From Nephromyces sp. MM_2019 (taxonomy: Eukaryota > Apicomplexa > Aconoidasida > Nephromycida), in the NCBI GenBank assembly GCA_015657535.1, contig JADHZB010000551.1, positions 5,001-33,217 on the forward strand: 28,217 nt of DNA, in the 5' to 3' direction. How positions within the stretch are numbered: the stretch's first letter is position 1; every line of letters starts with the position of its first letter. A model generated the notes under the pieces. That model was not told the DNA's origin, did no database searches, and saw only the letters and a list, made by a program, of their open reading frames with translations. This document shows positions 11,831 through 23,000 of the stretch, one piece after another. The position numbers and the translations under genes are program-made.

Positions 11831-12756
11831 CTAGTATCTTGAAATGGTTTCATTGTCAGGTATACAACCTAGTGGACATCTCTGAAATTGCAATGAAATT
11901 TCTTTTCTAAATTATGAAGCGTTATGAATCGGTACTTTTTGAATCATCAATCGATTATAAATTGAGCTATTACTACTAATCTGTAAGCTAGTTTAGTTCT
12001 TTAATAAAAAATTTTATATCATGCAAAAAGTGATTTAATAGCCAAAAAAACAAAACAAATAGTGGGATTTTTGATACATAATCAAACACAAACTTTACGT
12101 ATTATATCCCTCATAAAGGCCTACCTGAGTTTTACCTTGATTATCAATTATAGCATCCTGCCCATATTTTAATTTTATTCGACTTGGAATTTTCCTCTCA
12201 TCTACTGAAAACAAAACCTAGATTGAAAAATCAAGATGAATCTAATCAATATAATCTTTTCATATCAAACTTATCAATTAGAAAATATAAACATGCAATG
12301 TTACTTTCATTAATGGGTCCAGATAATTTAAATTGTCCCCACTACTTCTTTGATAATTCTGTGAAAATTTTTTTGGAAATATTAAGAGTCTTTCGGCTTT
12401 TATAATTATGATATATTTGAAGTTATAGTTCTGAGACTTTAATTATAGTGGTACCAACAGATTCACTTACTTGATTTGCTGTAAGATATTCATATTTTTG
12501 ATTTAGAAAGCTCAGTTTTCCTTCGAGAAAAGACAACTGTCGATCATCACAAATCGGTACTTAAAAAATTTTCATTAAAGTCAGTTAACAAAATTTGTTC
12601 ACTAATACTTTCTTTTTCTTTTGAATAGTTTATACCTCCATCACAATCTTGGATAATCATAAATAAAAGTGAGCCAATAAAAATACTGAGTATAGTTTTA
12701 ATAATCTTCTAATAGACTTTAGATTTAAGAGCTTACACTTTAGTGAATAATTTCAT
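11831..12756 (-). CDS. Predicted small secreted protein, six exons, unknown function
   Basis: I do not recognise this protein. Six short exons on the minus strand (12756-12737, 12685-12636, 12559-12471, 12358-12305, 12217-12125, 11881-11831) join through five GT...AG introns of 51-243 bp. Phases fit at every join (2,1,0,0,0), leaving one open frame of 118 residues from ATG to TAG. Residues 1-23 (MKLFTKVIFIGSLLFMIIQD, then CDG) form a signal peptide or anchor, and this hydrophobic stretch appears only after splicing. The mature part has four cysteines in two close pairs (C21/C27 and C104/C108), a helical stretch (DRQLSFLEGKLSFLNQKYEY) and a basic segment (RKIPSRIKLKYG). It lies upstream of aldolase in the same direction. 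Least certain are the last exon and the acceptor at 12217, where a nearby cag at about 12205 would break the frame. The protein may be exported or enter the secretory pathway, by inference from the signal peptide only. Confidence 0.6.
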
Positions 12757-13113
12757 CTTCGATCACAAAGCTAAATTGTTTAATCAAATTAAATTAGATA
12801 AGAGTTTAGCTTGAAATAGTTAATAAAATTAACTATTTAAGTTTCATTACGAATTTAAATGTAATTACATCGTTATACACTACGTTATAATCAATAAATT
12901 AGTTCAAATCATATAAATTATTTCTGATGAATGTCATCGGAGTTTAGGAATATTACAAATTAAAAGGAAATATGATACAAATTCGCAGGCTCTTTGAAGA
13001 TTAATAGCAAAGGAGGGTAATAAAAAATTCAAAAAAAGTTCTTTAAGACTAAATTTTTTCTTTGGGAAAAACTTTGTATTTTATTTATCGATTACAAGGT
13101 GAGCATATAATAA
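12757..13113. other. Short intergenic region
   Basis: About 360 bp separate the stop of the adaptin-like gene (13114) from the start of the secreted-protein gene (12756), both on the minus strand. It should hold the promoter of the latter. The sequence is AT-rich, and I see no exon, repeat or RNA gene. Confidence 0.5.
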
Positions 13114-16100
13114 CTAATCAGAGTGATGTATCCAAAACTGAAAAAACAAATTAATAAGAAGAGTCAAAATTTAAAAAAAAGTATAATAGTAGTTACCTCT
13201 ATCTTCGAAGCAAAGGCATGTGAAAGCTCTTCAGAGGAGCAATATATCTCTACTAGAGTCTTAGATTTTAGGTAAGTTAAATCATTAGTTGAATCAATGT
13301 CGGGTGGTAACCTTATTAGAATCATCACTAAACCATTATTGTTGAAAAGTGAAGCAACAAGTACCTTCAGAAGTTTAGTCGAAATTATCTGTGAAATAAA
13401 ATATAGAGATTGTTATCAAATGTTTTAGGAAATAGATGTATAAGGCTTTACTTTATTAAAGCAACTGGGTTCCCAAGCTGCTATGAGATTGTAACTTATC
13501 ATAACTTCTTTTTTTGTGCTAAGGCCTTGATAAATCCATGATAGGATTAAATTCTCATGTTCCTTGATTGTTTGATGCTGTAAAAGCTTAGAGGAAAAGG
13601 GAGAATTGATATCTAAATAAGAGCCAAAGCCATAATACGGTTTGAAAAAAGTAGATAAAGGTAGGTTTGAATTTATGCTTTGAAGTTGTATATCAAACTG
13701 GTTGTCTATATTATCATCATGCATTTGGTCTCTTGCCATCAGTGCCCTTTTCATTTTGATGTATTTACGATTGGATTGAGAGGAGATTTTTGAATCCTTG
13801 GACTCATTTTCATCAAAAGTATAGCCATATTCAAGAAATTTAGAGTTATTCCCAAAAGAAACTGAGAATGATAGTTCAATAGGTTTTAAATGATTAACTT
13901 GGATAAAAAATTGGCAGTTGTCACGCGCTTTAGGTGATAAATTCGTTATAGATAATCTACTTTTACCAATTAGTTCCGAACTATAACCTGCATCCTTGTC
14001 TTCTATCATTTCCTTTTTTTGTGGTGAATATTTGTTGTCAAAATTACTTGAAAATATAGCTCCTAGATCCTCATTTATGTGCATCTCAATATATAAGTCA
14101 TTGATATAAAGGTCGGTCATATTGTTCAGCTCTACAGATATCTTTACCAGTGCACCGTTGTTTATAAAACTGAAAAATGTAAAAAGCAAAGTGGTCTTTA
14201 AAAAAAAAAGGGGATTATTTAATCTTATTTACCAAGAATTGTGGCTAAGAATAAACATTATAGGTAGTTGGTTAAGTATTTGTTTATGCCTTATCAACTC
14301 CGTTTTTGGGCGCTCATATAATAAGGAACCCGTTAGCCTATCCAAAAGTGTTGTATTTTCCCAATTTGATGTGCCATAAGAAACAAACGAAGGGTGTGGT
14401 ATGTAGCGATTGAAATCATCAATATGAGAAATATGGCCCTGACTTGTATTGAGGGCCAACTGTGTAAAATAAAAGGGTAAACCAGGCATCGAACTGGAAT
14501 ATGTGCTATTTCCGTTTGATTGGGAGGGGTCAGCGATTGTTTTATATGTATAATACAAGTGATTTAGCAATGAAAAATTTTCTTCGATTGATTCGAGATA
14601 GATTTTGTTGATTGTGGGTATATTGTGTCTCAAATTATTGAATATAAAAGAAAGAGAAGTAGTTAAAGACCAATACTTAGGTTGCAAAATCAAATCATGT
14701 ACCGAAGATCGATCTGTTATAACCAATATGATAGATGTCAAGAGAGTTAAAAATTCTCCAAGTGCTTCCTCGCATAGGGACACACCATCAGTTTCATTCG
14801 AGAGTTCTGAAAACATAAGAGAAATTCCATAAAGGATATTTATCAGTGCCACTGTTGAAACAACTTGAGTTGGACCTTCCGTTGAAAAATTCTGAATGGT
14901 TTGCCAAATAAAATTCGCAATCAGAGTGGCTTGTTTTATCCAATTTAAATGTTTTAAGCCCTTCTCAACAAAATTTTTATCGATTAAATTTGTCATTTTG
15001 TTATGGTAATGTAGCATCTGCTCACCAGAAAGTGAATTAAAGGAAGGTATTGACTCCACTGTAGCTATAAATTTTGGGTGAAAAGTCATGGTCATGTTGA
15101 CCAGTAGCCAGTAAAATGAGCTAGTAATATCTTCATCAATGGAGAATCTACCACTTTTCTCATTGTATCCCATTAATTTCTCACAAAAAGAATTAAGTGG
15201 TTCAATGGTTTTTCCAATAAAAGATGATATTATTAGCGCATAAGATAACGAAGATAAAGAATTCATTGTATAGGGATTTAATTTTGTCGATTCAACATAT
15301 TTCATTTTAAGTACATCAGTTACATTTTTTGGGCTAGAAGTTGAGCTAGGAGCATTGGGTGAGAGAGCTTTTAATTTCTGTTCAAAACGTTTGAAAGATA
15401 AATCATGTGCACTAGATGGCATACATGATAAAACATTGAATTTGGATTTTCGAGAAGATTTGGTATTAGTACCAGAAGTGGCTCCAAACAAATTTGATAA
15501 AGTAGTAAGACTAAGCGATTTTGATATATTTGAGGTTGATTCGATTTTGAAATATGAAGAAACAAATAATTTGAAGTGAGGCATATTGGGATCACTTAAA
15601 GCAATAAGTTTGAGAATGGTTTGCTGTGCTGAAGTAATTATAGATAGAGCTTTTTGATCCCAAAATATTGATGGAAAGCTACTCTGTCCTTCATTTACAG
15701 AGCCATTGAGAGAAAATGCTTGTGCAAACAATTCTGTGTAGGCGTGAATCATAAACTGCCTGGAAATCGGTGAAATAGTTGCTTTATTAACTTCATAATT
15801 CTTGAAACACTTATTACTATACTCATTTATCAAATTCATGCATTCCAGAGCCATTTCATTTGATCTTAATTTTTGAGAAAATCTTTTTCTCAAAATGTAG
15901 TCACAAAGTAAAACACGAGAATAAAGATGAGCGTTTAAGTAATCAAAATTGCTTTCAAGGCTGATCTTTATGTACTCAAGGACAATTGAAATCTATAAAA
16001 AAAGCAAAAGCTGTGTTAATTATTTGGAATATATTCTTCAATTTACCTTTCCTATTAATTTTTCTAAGGGGTTGGAGCTCGTCTTAAATTCCCAAATACC

Positions 16101-18027
16101 AGAAGCAAAAGCTGACAATAGAGTGGCCCTTAATGCCCATATCTGAGAACAGGTTAATAATTATAGCTTGACCATATATTTTGATATAAAAAAAAATAGA
16201 CGATGTGCTTTCAAACAAATTAATTGACATGAATCTAATGAGCATCCTTTTAACCTCAAGAAAATGGAGTTCGTGCATATCATTTGGTATCGGCTTAGTA
16301 ACTATGTCATCAGAGAAATCCCAAATGGAAGAAAATTTCATTGATGGTTTAGCTTTATAAGCTTGGTGGGGGTTCGAGGTCTGAATTTCATTAGTTACGA
16401 TATTTAAAATATCGTAAAATGACGGGATGACCTTAGGTAGTATACGAGAAAGGAGACTATTTAAGGATGTGTCAAAAGGTGCAGGAGATCCAATTATGCA
16501 GGTGGGAATGATTCCTAGGCCATAAGTGGAAATAGACATATATTTGGCTAAGAGAGAATCGATCATGCCAATTGTACTTGCAAAAGGTGATGGGCTGATA
16601 TGTTTAAATAGCTCTTCTGAGGTCAAAAATCTACTCAAGAATAATCCTATAATTTCGGTACTCGCCTCTCTATAATCGGCTTCCATCTGTTAGCAAAAAT
16701 AACAATGTGTTTAATCTCTAGGTGAAAATATTAAATATGATAAAAATAATTATAAATCTCAGTGTTTTGATTGATGTCACCAGAGTAATTTGGTTGAGTT
16801 CTTAAATGTGAATTTCGAATAGATTAAATAAGTCATTGTTAATCATAATAAGTGTGTACAATATGTGATTAAATATTATAGCCAATTGAATAAAAGCTAC
16901 ATGGAGATTTATAAGATCCCATTGTTCATAAATGATCCTGGATAGGGTGTTGGTGTTAGTAGCCAAAAACTGGGTCATCAATTCAAAGTTAGGGGATGCT
17001 TCATCTCGGTTTGGTTTAGCGATTGTTAAATCCCATTTTTGATATTCCAAATGAATTTTTTTAAAAAGTTCTGGTATGGCTGAAGTCTTAATTATTAGTA
17101 ATTGTATTTCAGCTGGGAGAATGTATAGAAATTGCAAAGCAAGAATATTCGCTTCATCTATTGGGCATCTATAAATAACTGAAATCAAATTTTGAAGCAA
17201 CTGTAAACATATATAAAATTTTGAGTTGTATATTATTTAACCTAAGATTTGGTAGGCATTTAGGAAAATTGTTTAATAATAGAAATAGTATATATAGGGC
17301 TAATAAAGTCATTGTAAATTAAAACATTTTAAAGTTCAAACCTTGTCAACATTTAGTTTATCAAAACTGATAATTGATTCAAGTGGTGAAACATAATTTG
17401 AGGAGATAAGTATATTGAAATAACTGATTAGCTCAGCCTTTTTTAACTCTAAAAAACTGTCAGTTGTTAGAAATGAAAGTAAAAACGGTTGTAGTAATGA
17501 AACTTCGGCCTGACGGTTAATTGATTCCGAGTCTAATCTTCGAATTAAAACTGTCTGTAGAATTAATTAATAAGGAGATCTCAATGAGGTGGTGTAGATT
17601 AAGGTTTCAATTATTAAAGAAGTAGGCTTATTAATATGATGTATAAACAAATTATTTGGAATCGGTATATGTTTCTTGTCCAATCAAAATCAATTGGTAG
17701 TTGCGCTTTTGAGGAAGATGGATTTTCTTTGGGCAGCAAAAAGTTTTTACATATCAAAAATTTAAATAACCGCATTAGCTAAGACACATATGCATCAGAA
17801 TAGAACTGGTAGTTAGTGTGATCTGAGTATTGTTAAGCATCTGAATAATGCTATTTAGCCCCTATATTATTTTTTAATTTCAGGTATCGATAAAGATCTA
17901 CCTATTTAGAGAAATGACAAATCAAAGAGGACTAACTCACCAGGGCTGAGAATTCGGGATCATTGGGTGAAATTTCTTGGCTATTAGCCGATTCAAATAA
18001 ATCCGAAATGAATTTGAAAGTTGTCAT
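13114..18027 (-). CDS. Large alpha-solenoid plus adaptin-ear protein, TPLATE/beta-adaptin-like
   Basis: Nine exons on the minus strand: 18027-17941, 17554-17342, 17200-16901, 16686-16255, 16142-16047, 15992-14233, 14169-13452, 13388-13197 and 13137-13114. They sum to 3822 bases in one open frame, 1273 residues. The start ATG has an in-frame TAG just upstream. Residues 1 to about 950 are Leu/Ile-rich helices of solenoid type. After a segment containing LLDRLTGSLLYERPKTELI comes an ear-like beta region from about 964 (NNGALVKISVELNNMTDLYI, then NDLYIEM). A platform-like end follows (LPLSTFF; GLVMILIRLPP; TLVEIYCSSEELSHAFASKI). This order matches the C-terminus of TPLATE, the beta-type subunit of the TSET coat, more than that of beta-COP, which is far better conserved; AP-5 beta is an alternative. 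It probably acts in vesicle coating or endocytosis. The weakest joins are the donors CAT|GTAGCT (16901) and GAG|GTTAAA (16255). Confidence 0.55.
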
Positions 18028-18850
18028 TCTTTGTATCTATATATCGAATTGTTCGCCACAATAAAGTTTGTCTTTGGAATTTAATAGGTTAGATTAATTC
18101 ATCAGGCTTATGAAAGACTTCCTATACTTATACTATTTTAGCTTGACTTTCAGGGCTTAAGTTGGAATTTAATAGATCAATTGAATTATGAGGTTTTTCA
18201 AATTATATAAAGGTGCTGTAACAAATCTCAATCTATACATAAGTGCAAAGTGTTGGGTTTTCAATATCAAGAAATTGGTATCAAGGATTATGCTTTATTT
18301 TAAAACAAGGTTGAGATATTTAATGAAACAAGTTCTTTAGGTAGTTTGCAACAATCAGCAACATTGAAACTTGGTCGATATAAGTGAAATTAATAAAAAA
18401 TATGAAACTAAATAAGAAATTGAAAAATTAAATGCCCAGTCAAATCTTAACTTGGTTTCATGAGGAAAAAATTATATATATACCAGATTACATTAAAGGA
18501 GACACAAATTGAATTTCATAATCAGCAATGTGCAACTGTGAATTAAGTATAACTTAAAATGTAATCATAAAGGTATATAGCCATTTAATTTACAAAAAGC
18601 ATTTTACAAATTATAAAATTTAAACCGTGTTAAATAACAGAATAACTATTAATTGAAGTGAATGGCTAACATTTTACATTTTAATCATAGCACTCCCAAA
18701 TTGTAACCAGTACTAAATAAATTAACTATTAATCCTAAAAAGTATACCTATTGCATCTTTTAGTACAATTGTATTTTACCTACATTTTTGATATTTAGTC
18801 TCTTGAGTTGCTGTTTATAATCATGATTTATATAATTGTTAATTATAAAA
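18028..18850. other. Divergent promoter region
   Basis: About 820 bp lie between two gene starts that point away from each other, the adaptin-like gene to the left and the small membrane protein to the right. The space probably holds both promoters. It is AT-rich throughout; I see no defined motif, coding exon or RNA gene. Confidence 0.55.
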
Positions 18851-19228
18851 ATGAAGAACTTCAATCATTTTTCTCCAAAAGCTACAAGCAGGCAATTCCT
18901 CAAATCTTTATTTAATCCAAATCACGCAATACAATCATTACTTAGAAAGATGAATATTAATTCTCTCCTTCAAAGCATATTCATAGCACCACCTAATGCT
19001 AAAGGAAGCAATGGCACCCACAGAAATACCACACCAACATTATATCAATTTAGTGGCCAGAAATATGCAAACTATAAAGGATCGCCTAGATGGAATAGTT
19101 CTTCAGCTTCTAAGCAACACATCAAATTAGCAAATGGAGCTTCACTAGCTATACTTTTCTTAATAACTGGAGGTGTCCTCTTATACCCAATTATGGACTT
19201 GGTTCGTAAACGATCTAAATATCATTAA
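18851..19228 (+). CDS. Small single-helix membrane protein, unknown function
   Basis: One uninterrupted frame of 125 residues. The ATG at 18851 is the first after an in-frame TAA at 18833. The N-terminal third is basic and rich in Ser, Asn, Phe and Leu with almost no acidic residues (KNFNHFSPKATSRQFLKSLF), as in a mitochondrial presequence. The middle is polar (Ser/Thr/Asn/Gly). Near the C-terminus is one hydrophobic helix (ASLAILFLITGGVLLYPIMD) followed by a basic end (LVRKRSKYH), the pattern of a small inner-membrane or tail-anchored protein. I do not recognise a family. An accessory subunit of a respiratory complex or ATP synthase is possible but only a guess. It is the only intronless complete gene in the window. 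Coding status rests on the unusually long open frame, the clean start and the organised hydrophobicity. Confidence 0.6.
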   Translation: MKNFNHFSPKATSRQFLKSLFNPNHAIQSLLRKMNINSLLQSIFIAPPNAKGSNGTHRNTTPTLYQFSGQKYANYKGSPRWNSSSASKQHIKLANGASLAILFLITGGVLLYPIMDLVRKRSKYH

Positions 19229-20089
19229 ATTCGACATTAGCATTATAATGGCCATGTTATAATATTGGTATAACACTTCAGAATTCAATATATGTTAATA
19301 ACAAACGAAAACATAAAAGATCAAGCGACAAACATTGAAATTCAGGTGGCTTCACTTAATTTATTGTATACAGCTAAACCATTTGCTTTTCTGTTTATCT
19401 TATATATCAAACAAAAGGAAGGCATAAAGAGACCAGAAACATAAACGGTTTTTAGAATAATGACCATATCCCTTACAATTTCAGATTTTTAGCAATATCT
19501 AAAAGTTTTGTACATGGCAATTTTGATTTAACAATATATAAAAATGAATAGATATACATATCTCTTATTTAAATTTTAAGCTTCGGCTCATGAAAACCGT
19601 TTTAAAATATGTACCCTGCCACTTATTTTACATTCAGTCTTATGATACACAATCACACAAGTTACTTTAAATTATAATTCTTTATCCCTGAATTGACCTA
19701 CTCTTTAATTGATAAACACAAGTCTCGACATTTTTTTTTAAACTATAATCTTTTTTGATAACCTTATTTCCATTATATAATTTTTAAGTAAACATTTGGA
19801 TTAGATTTTATCTGAATGACATCATCTATTTATTTTCTAGTTAAACTTGATGCTTCTGTATGAATATAAAAACACTATCAAATTTTAATAATCCAAAACA
19901 AAAAACTTCAGACATCTTTCAAACATAGTTTCATCTTTTTTGCTATACTATTTTGTAAACAAATTTGAGTAGAATCCTCAGAAAAATTTGTAACTATGAA
20001 GTAAAATCGATGTTAGAATAATTTATCAACTTTTAAGTACTTCCAACATCATAAGATGAGCTTGGTACCCATTAGATTAAGCTATAGAA
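19229..20089. other. Convergent intergenic region
   Basis: The small membrane-protein gene and the phosphodiesterase converge here. The space holds their 3' ends and is AT-rich with poly-T runs. I see no exon, RNA gene or repeat. Confidence 0.55.
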
Positions 20090-23000
20090 CTATATTTCTA
20101 GAGGATTTTCAACCTCTTTTTTCTCCCTCTTTTTTTTCTCTTCTTTCCATTTGGTCAAATTTTGATATAGACCTTCTAAACACTCTGTAATATCACCTTT
20201 AACGGTCGACGTGGCTAACTCCTTTATCAAAGGCAATACCATCAAACTCAAAAAGTTGATCTGCGATTCAGCCATATTCTCACTTTCTTTGTCATAACAA
20301 ATTGGATTCAAAACCAAACCTAGCAATTCCTCTTCTCGTAGCTGAATGAGAAAATCAATTATTATAAACTCTTTTATAAGCATGATAATATGTGAAAATA
20401 TTATCATTTAGCAAAAAAACATTTTACAAATATCCCACAAATTCATCATAGCATTATTGGATTATTTTGTAAATGCCAACAAGCTTATTTTTATCTTTGA
20501 TAAGCATTGAACGAACTATGTTATTTACCTGGTTATTTATCTCTTCCAAAATCCTATTGCTAAAAGCCTTATGTATATCCCAGGATAAGAAAGAGTGACC
20601 AATATCAGCCAGCTTTAAGCAATTTTGGGCTAGTAGCCAAAAGTTCTTTTCATCTTGCATATATTTGAACTGTTCACCTTGTTTTCTTGCTCTTAATTCC
20701 CCAATAAAATCAAAGTGCTGTGACATGTCAGTAGCCAGTATCATTTCAATTGCTTTTTTCCTAATATATCTCCACTCTGATATGCATAAATGAGAAAATA
20801 CGTTGTTTTGTGGTAGTTTGAGGAATCGAAATAGCAACGACGAGTGAAAATTTTCCAAGATTGATTTATCGTTATACATTATAGCCAATGAATTATAGGT
20901 ATTTGCAAAATAATTATTGTTTCTACCCGGATGTCCAACATCATGAGCCTGATATATATGTAAATAATTAATCAATGAGTTAGAATTTTACAAAGTTTTA
21001 GTAAACAAGAATAAAAAATTATAAAAAACACAAAAATATGTTCATATAAACTGAGTTGTTATTAAACTAGTTGACTAATCTTTGTCTAGAAACATATAAA
21101 TCAAAATTAAATAGGCTTAAAAACTCACCAAAGCTGATAGAGATATGATGATGAAAGCATTATTTCCATTTGTTGGTAGTATATCCTTCACTGGCTTATT
21201 CTTATCAAGTACTTTTGAAGATCTCTGAAATTCTGAAAATAATCTGACTTCCCACCGAGTTCTTGTACCAGTTGAAACAGGTATCAACAGTTCCAATTTA
21301 TTTAGCAAGCAGATGATGTGATGCGTCACTTGAACAGCATGAAATTGATTATGATATGGAACATCCATGTGATAGTTTTCTTGAATCATGTGCTGTTAAA
21401 AGCATTTAAGAAAACTTAAGTCTTAATGAATTATACAAGTTAAAAACAAATTCAAAGAGAAATCAATAATCGAGGCAATTGTCACGGTATAGATATTCAA
21501 GCGCCTATTAGCATAGTGCAGTTCTAAATAAATTTTGACCTAATCTGCTTTAGTATTTTTGATAAAAAGCTGAGGAGCATTAGATTAATTATGTGCTACA
21601 ACATAGTGATTTCCATTTATTAAAAAATCGTCAGCAAATTTCATTGAGGTTTATAGTTAGCTGTGAATAAAGCTATTTGTTAACTTTTTTCAAACTAGAT
21701 TTAAATTCAAAAAATACAAACTTCGAGCCTGCTATAGAAATGATTATTACCAATAAGCAAAGGAGATTTTTCATCTTAGGGCTGCGTTTGCCATTTATAG
21801 CTTCAAAATTAGGCATTAGATTCAAAAGTCCAAATTCAACGAGTATGTTATTCCTTAAGAGTGGATCTCTCTCCAATTTGAGAAAATCAAAGTTGAAGTC
21901 ATAACCTAACTTTTGATCAAGATCATCTAAAATATCCCCTATGATTGACTGAGGGTTTTTGCCGAAATACCGCATATATGTATATGATTGTCCACATTCA
22001 ATTGGCTCCTTAACTTCTTTAAGTAAATCAAACTGTTTGAATCCCTATAAATAAAGGTATTTCAAGATATAAACTTTAAGTGAATATTATCTAACTTTTT
22101 AACACTATATAAATCATATAAAACATGATCTTGCTCTAATGTGATTTAGAATTCTAGTGAGCTTCAAAATAAGCATTATATAACTCCCAATAAAACAAAT
22201 TTTCATAATATATAATTTGCTTTAGACTTTGATTTCACATTCATTTATGATCATTGTTTACACTTTTAATACTACTAGTATTTTTTTGTGAGAAGAATTG
22301 ACCTAAAATATCATAGATTGTCTGGTTTTGAATTTATTTATGTGTTTCACAAGCTGAGCTGGCTTTTAGGACCTATTCGTCCCTAACTACTAGAATTTTT
22401 CAATTGTGATTATTCTTAAATTTAGATTTAGGTTTGAAAGAATATGATTTCTTAAAGCTTAGAGTTAGTAATATTTTAAGGATTTAATTGGGTTTATTTT
22501 GTGCTCACCTCATATGACTCAGTTAAAGACTTATTTGCTTCTAAAAATAGCTTTTGGCCACCACTTAAGCCCTCTTGTATCATTTTATCGGGCACAGTTT
22601 CTGTTTCAATACCCAAAAAATGAAAAATCGAACTAATCTTATCTCTATTTTCTTTTCTATCATTTGATAGATTAAAATCTCTTTTAAGCTTGTCAATATC
22701 AATAGTGAACAAGTTGGTTGAAGTTGTTAATAATCTAACACATTCTTCCTGTAGTTCGAGGAGCTTTTTGAATTTCCCCCTCTTGTTTACTTGTGCTTCT
22801 TCAGTTCCAATGCTATAATTACTGCCAATAGAAATAGAGTGCTCGACATTTGATATTGACCGTCCAAACCTGAATAAGTTTATAATTATTGCATTTAATA
22901 AATTTTTCTAGTTCACAATTAAACTATTTCATAAATTTATTATAATATTTTATAATTATTGCATTTAATAAATTTTTCTAGTTCACAATTAAACTATTTC

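Noticed and set aside
12184..12405. Plus-strand frame of 73 codons starting at TTG
   Set aside because: It lies opposite exons 4 and 5 of the small secreted-protein gene, has no ATG near its start and no splice or family signal. It is best explained as a shadow.
14122..15579. Plus-strand frames within the adaptin-like gene
   Set aside because: They are shorter than and antisense to a continuous 586-codon exon that fits the flanking exons in phase.
16801..16860. Possible extra coding segment (TQPNYSGDINQNTE) just after exon 3 of the adaptin-like gene
   Set aside because: It can be reached only through a phase-2 donor, and I found no donor from it that enters exon 4 in phase without a stop. 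The simpler CAT|GTAGCT to ATGGAAGCC join keeps the frame, though this border remains the weakest in the gene.
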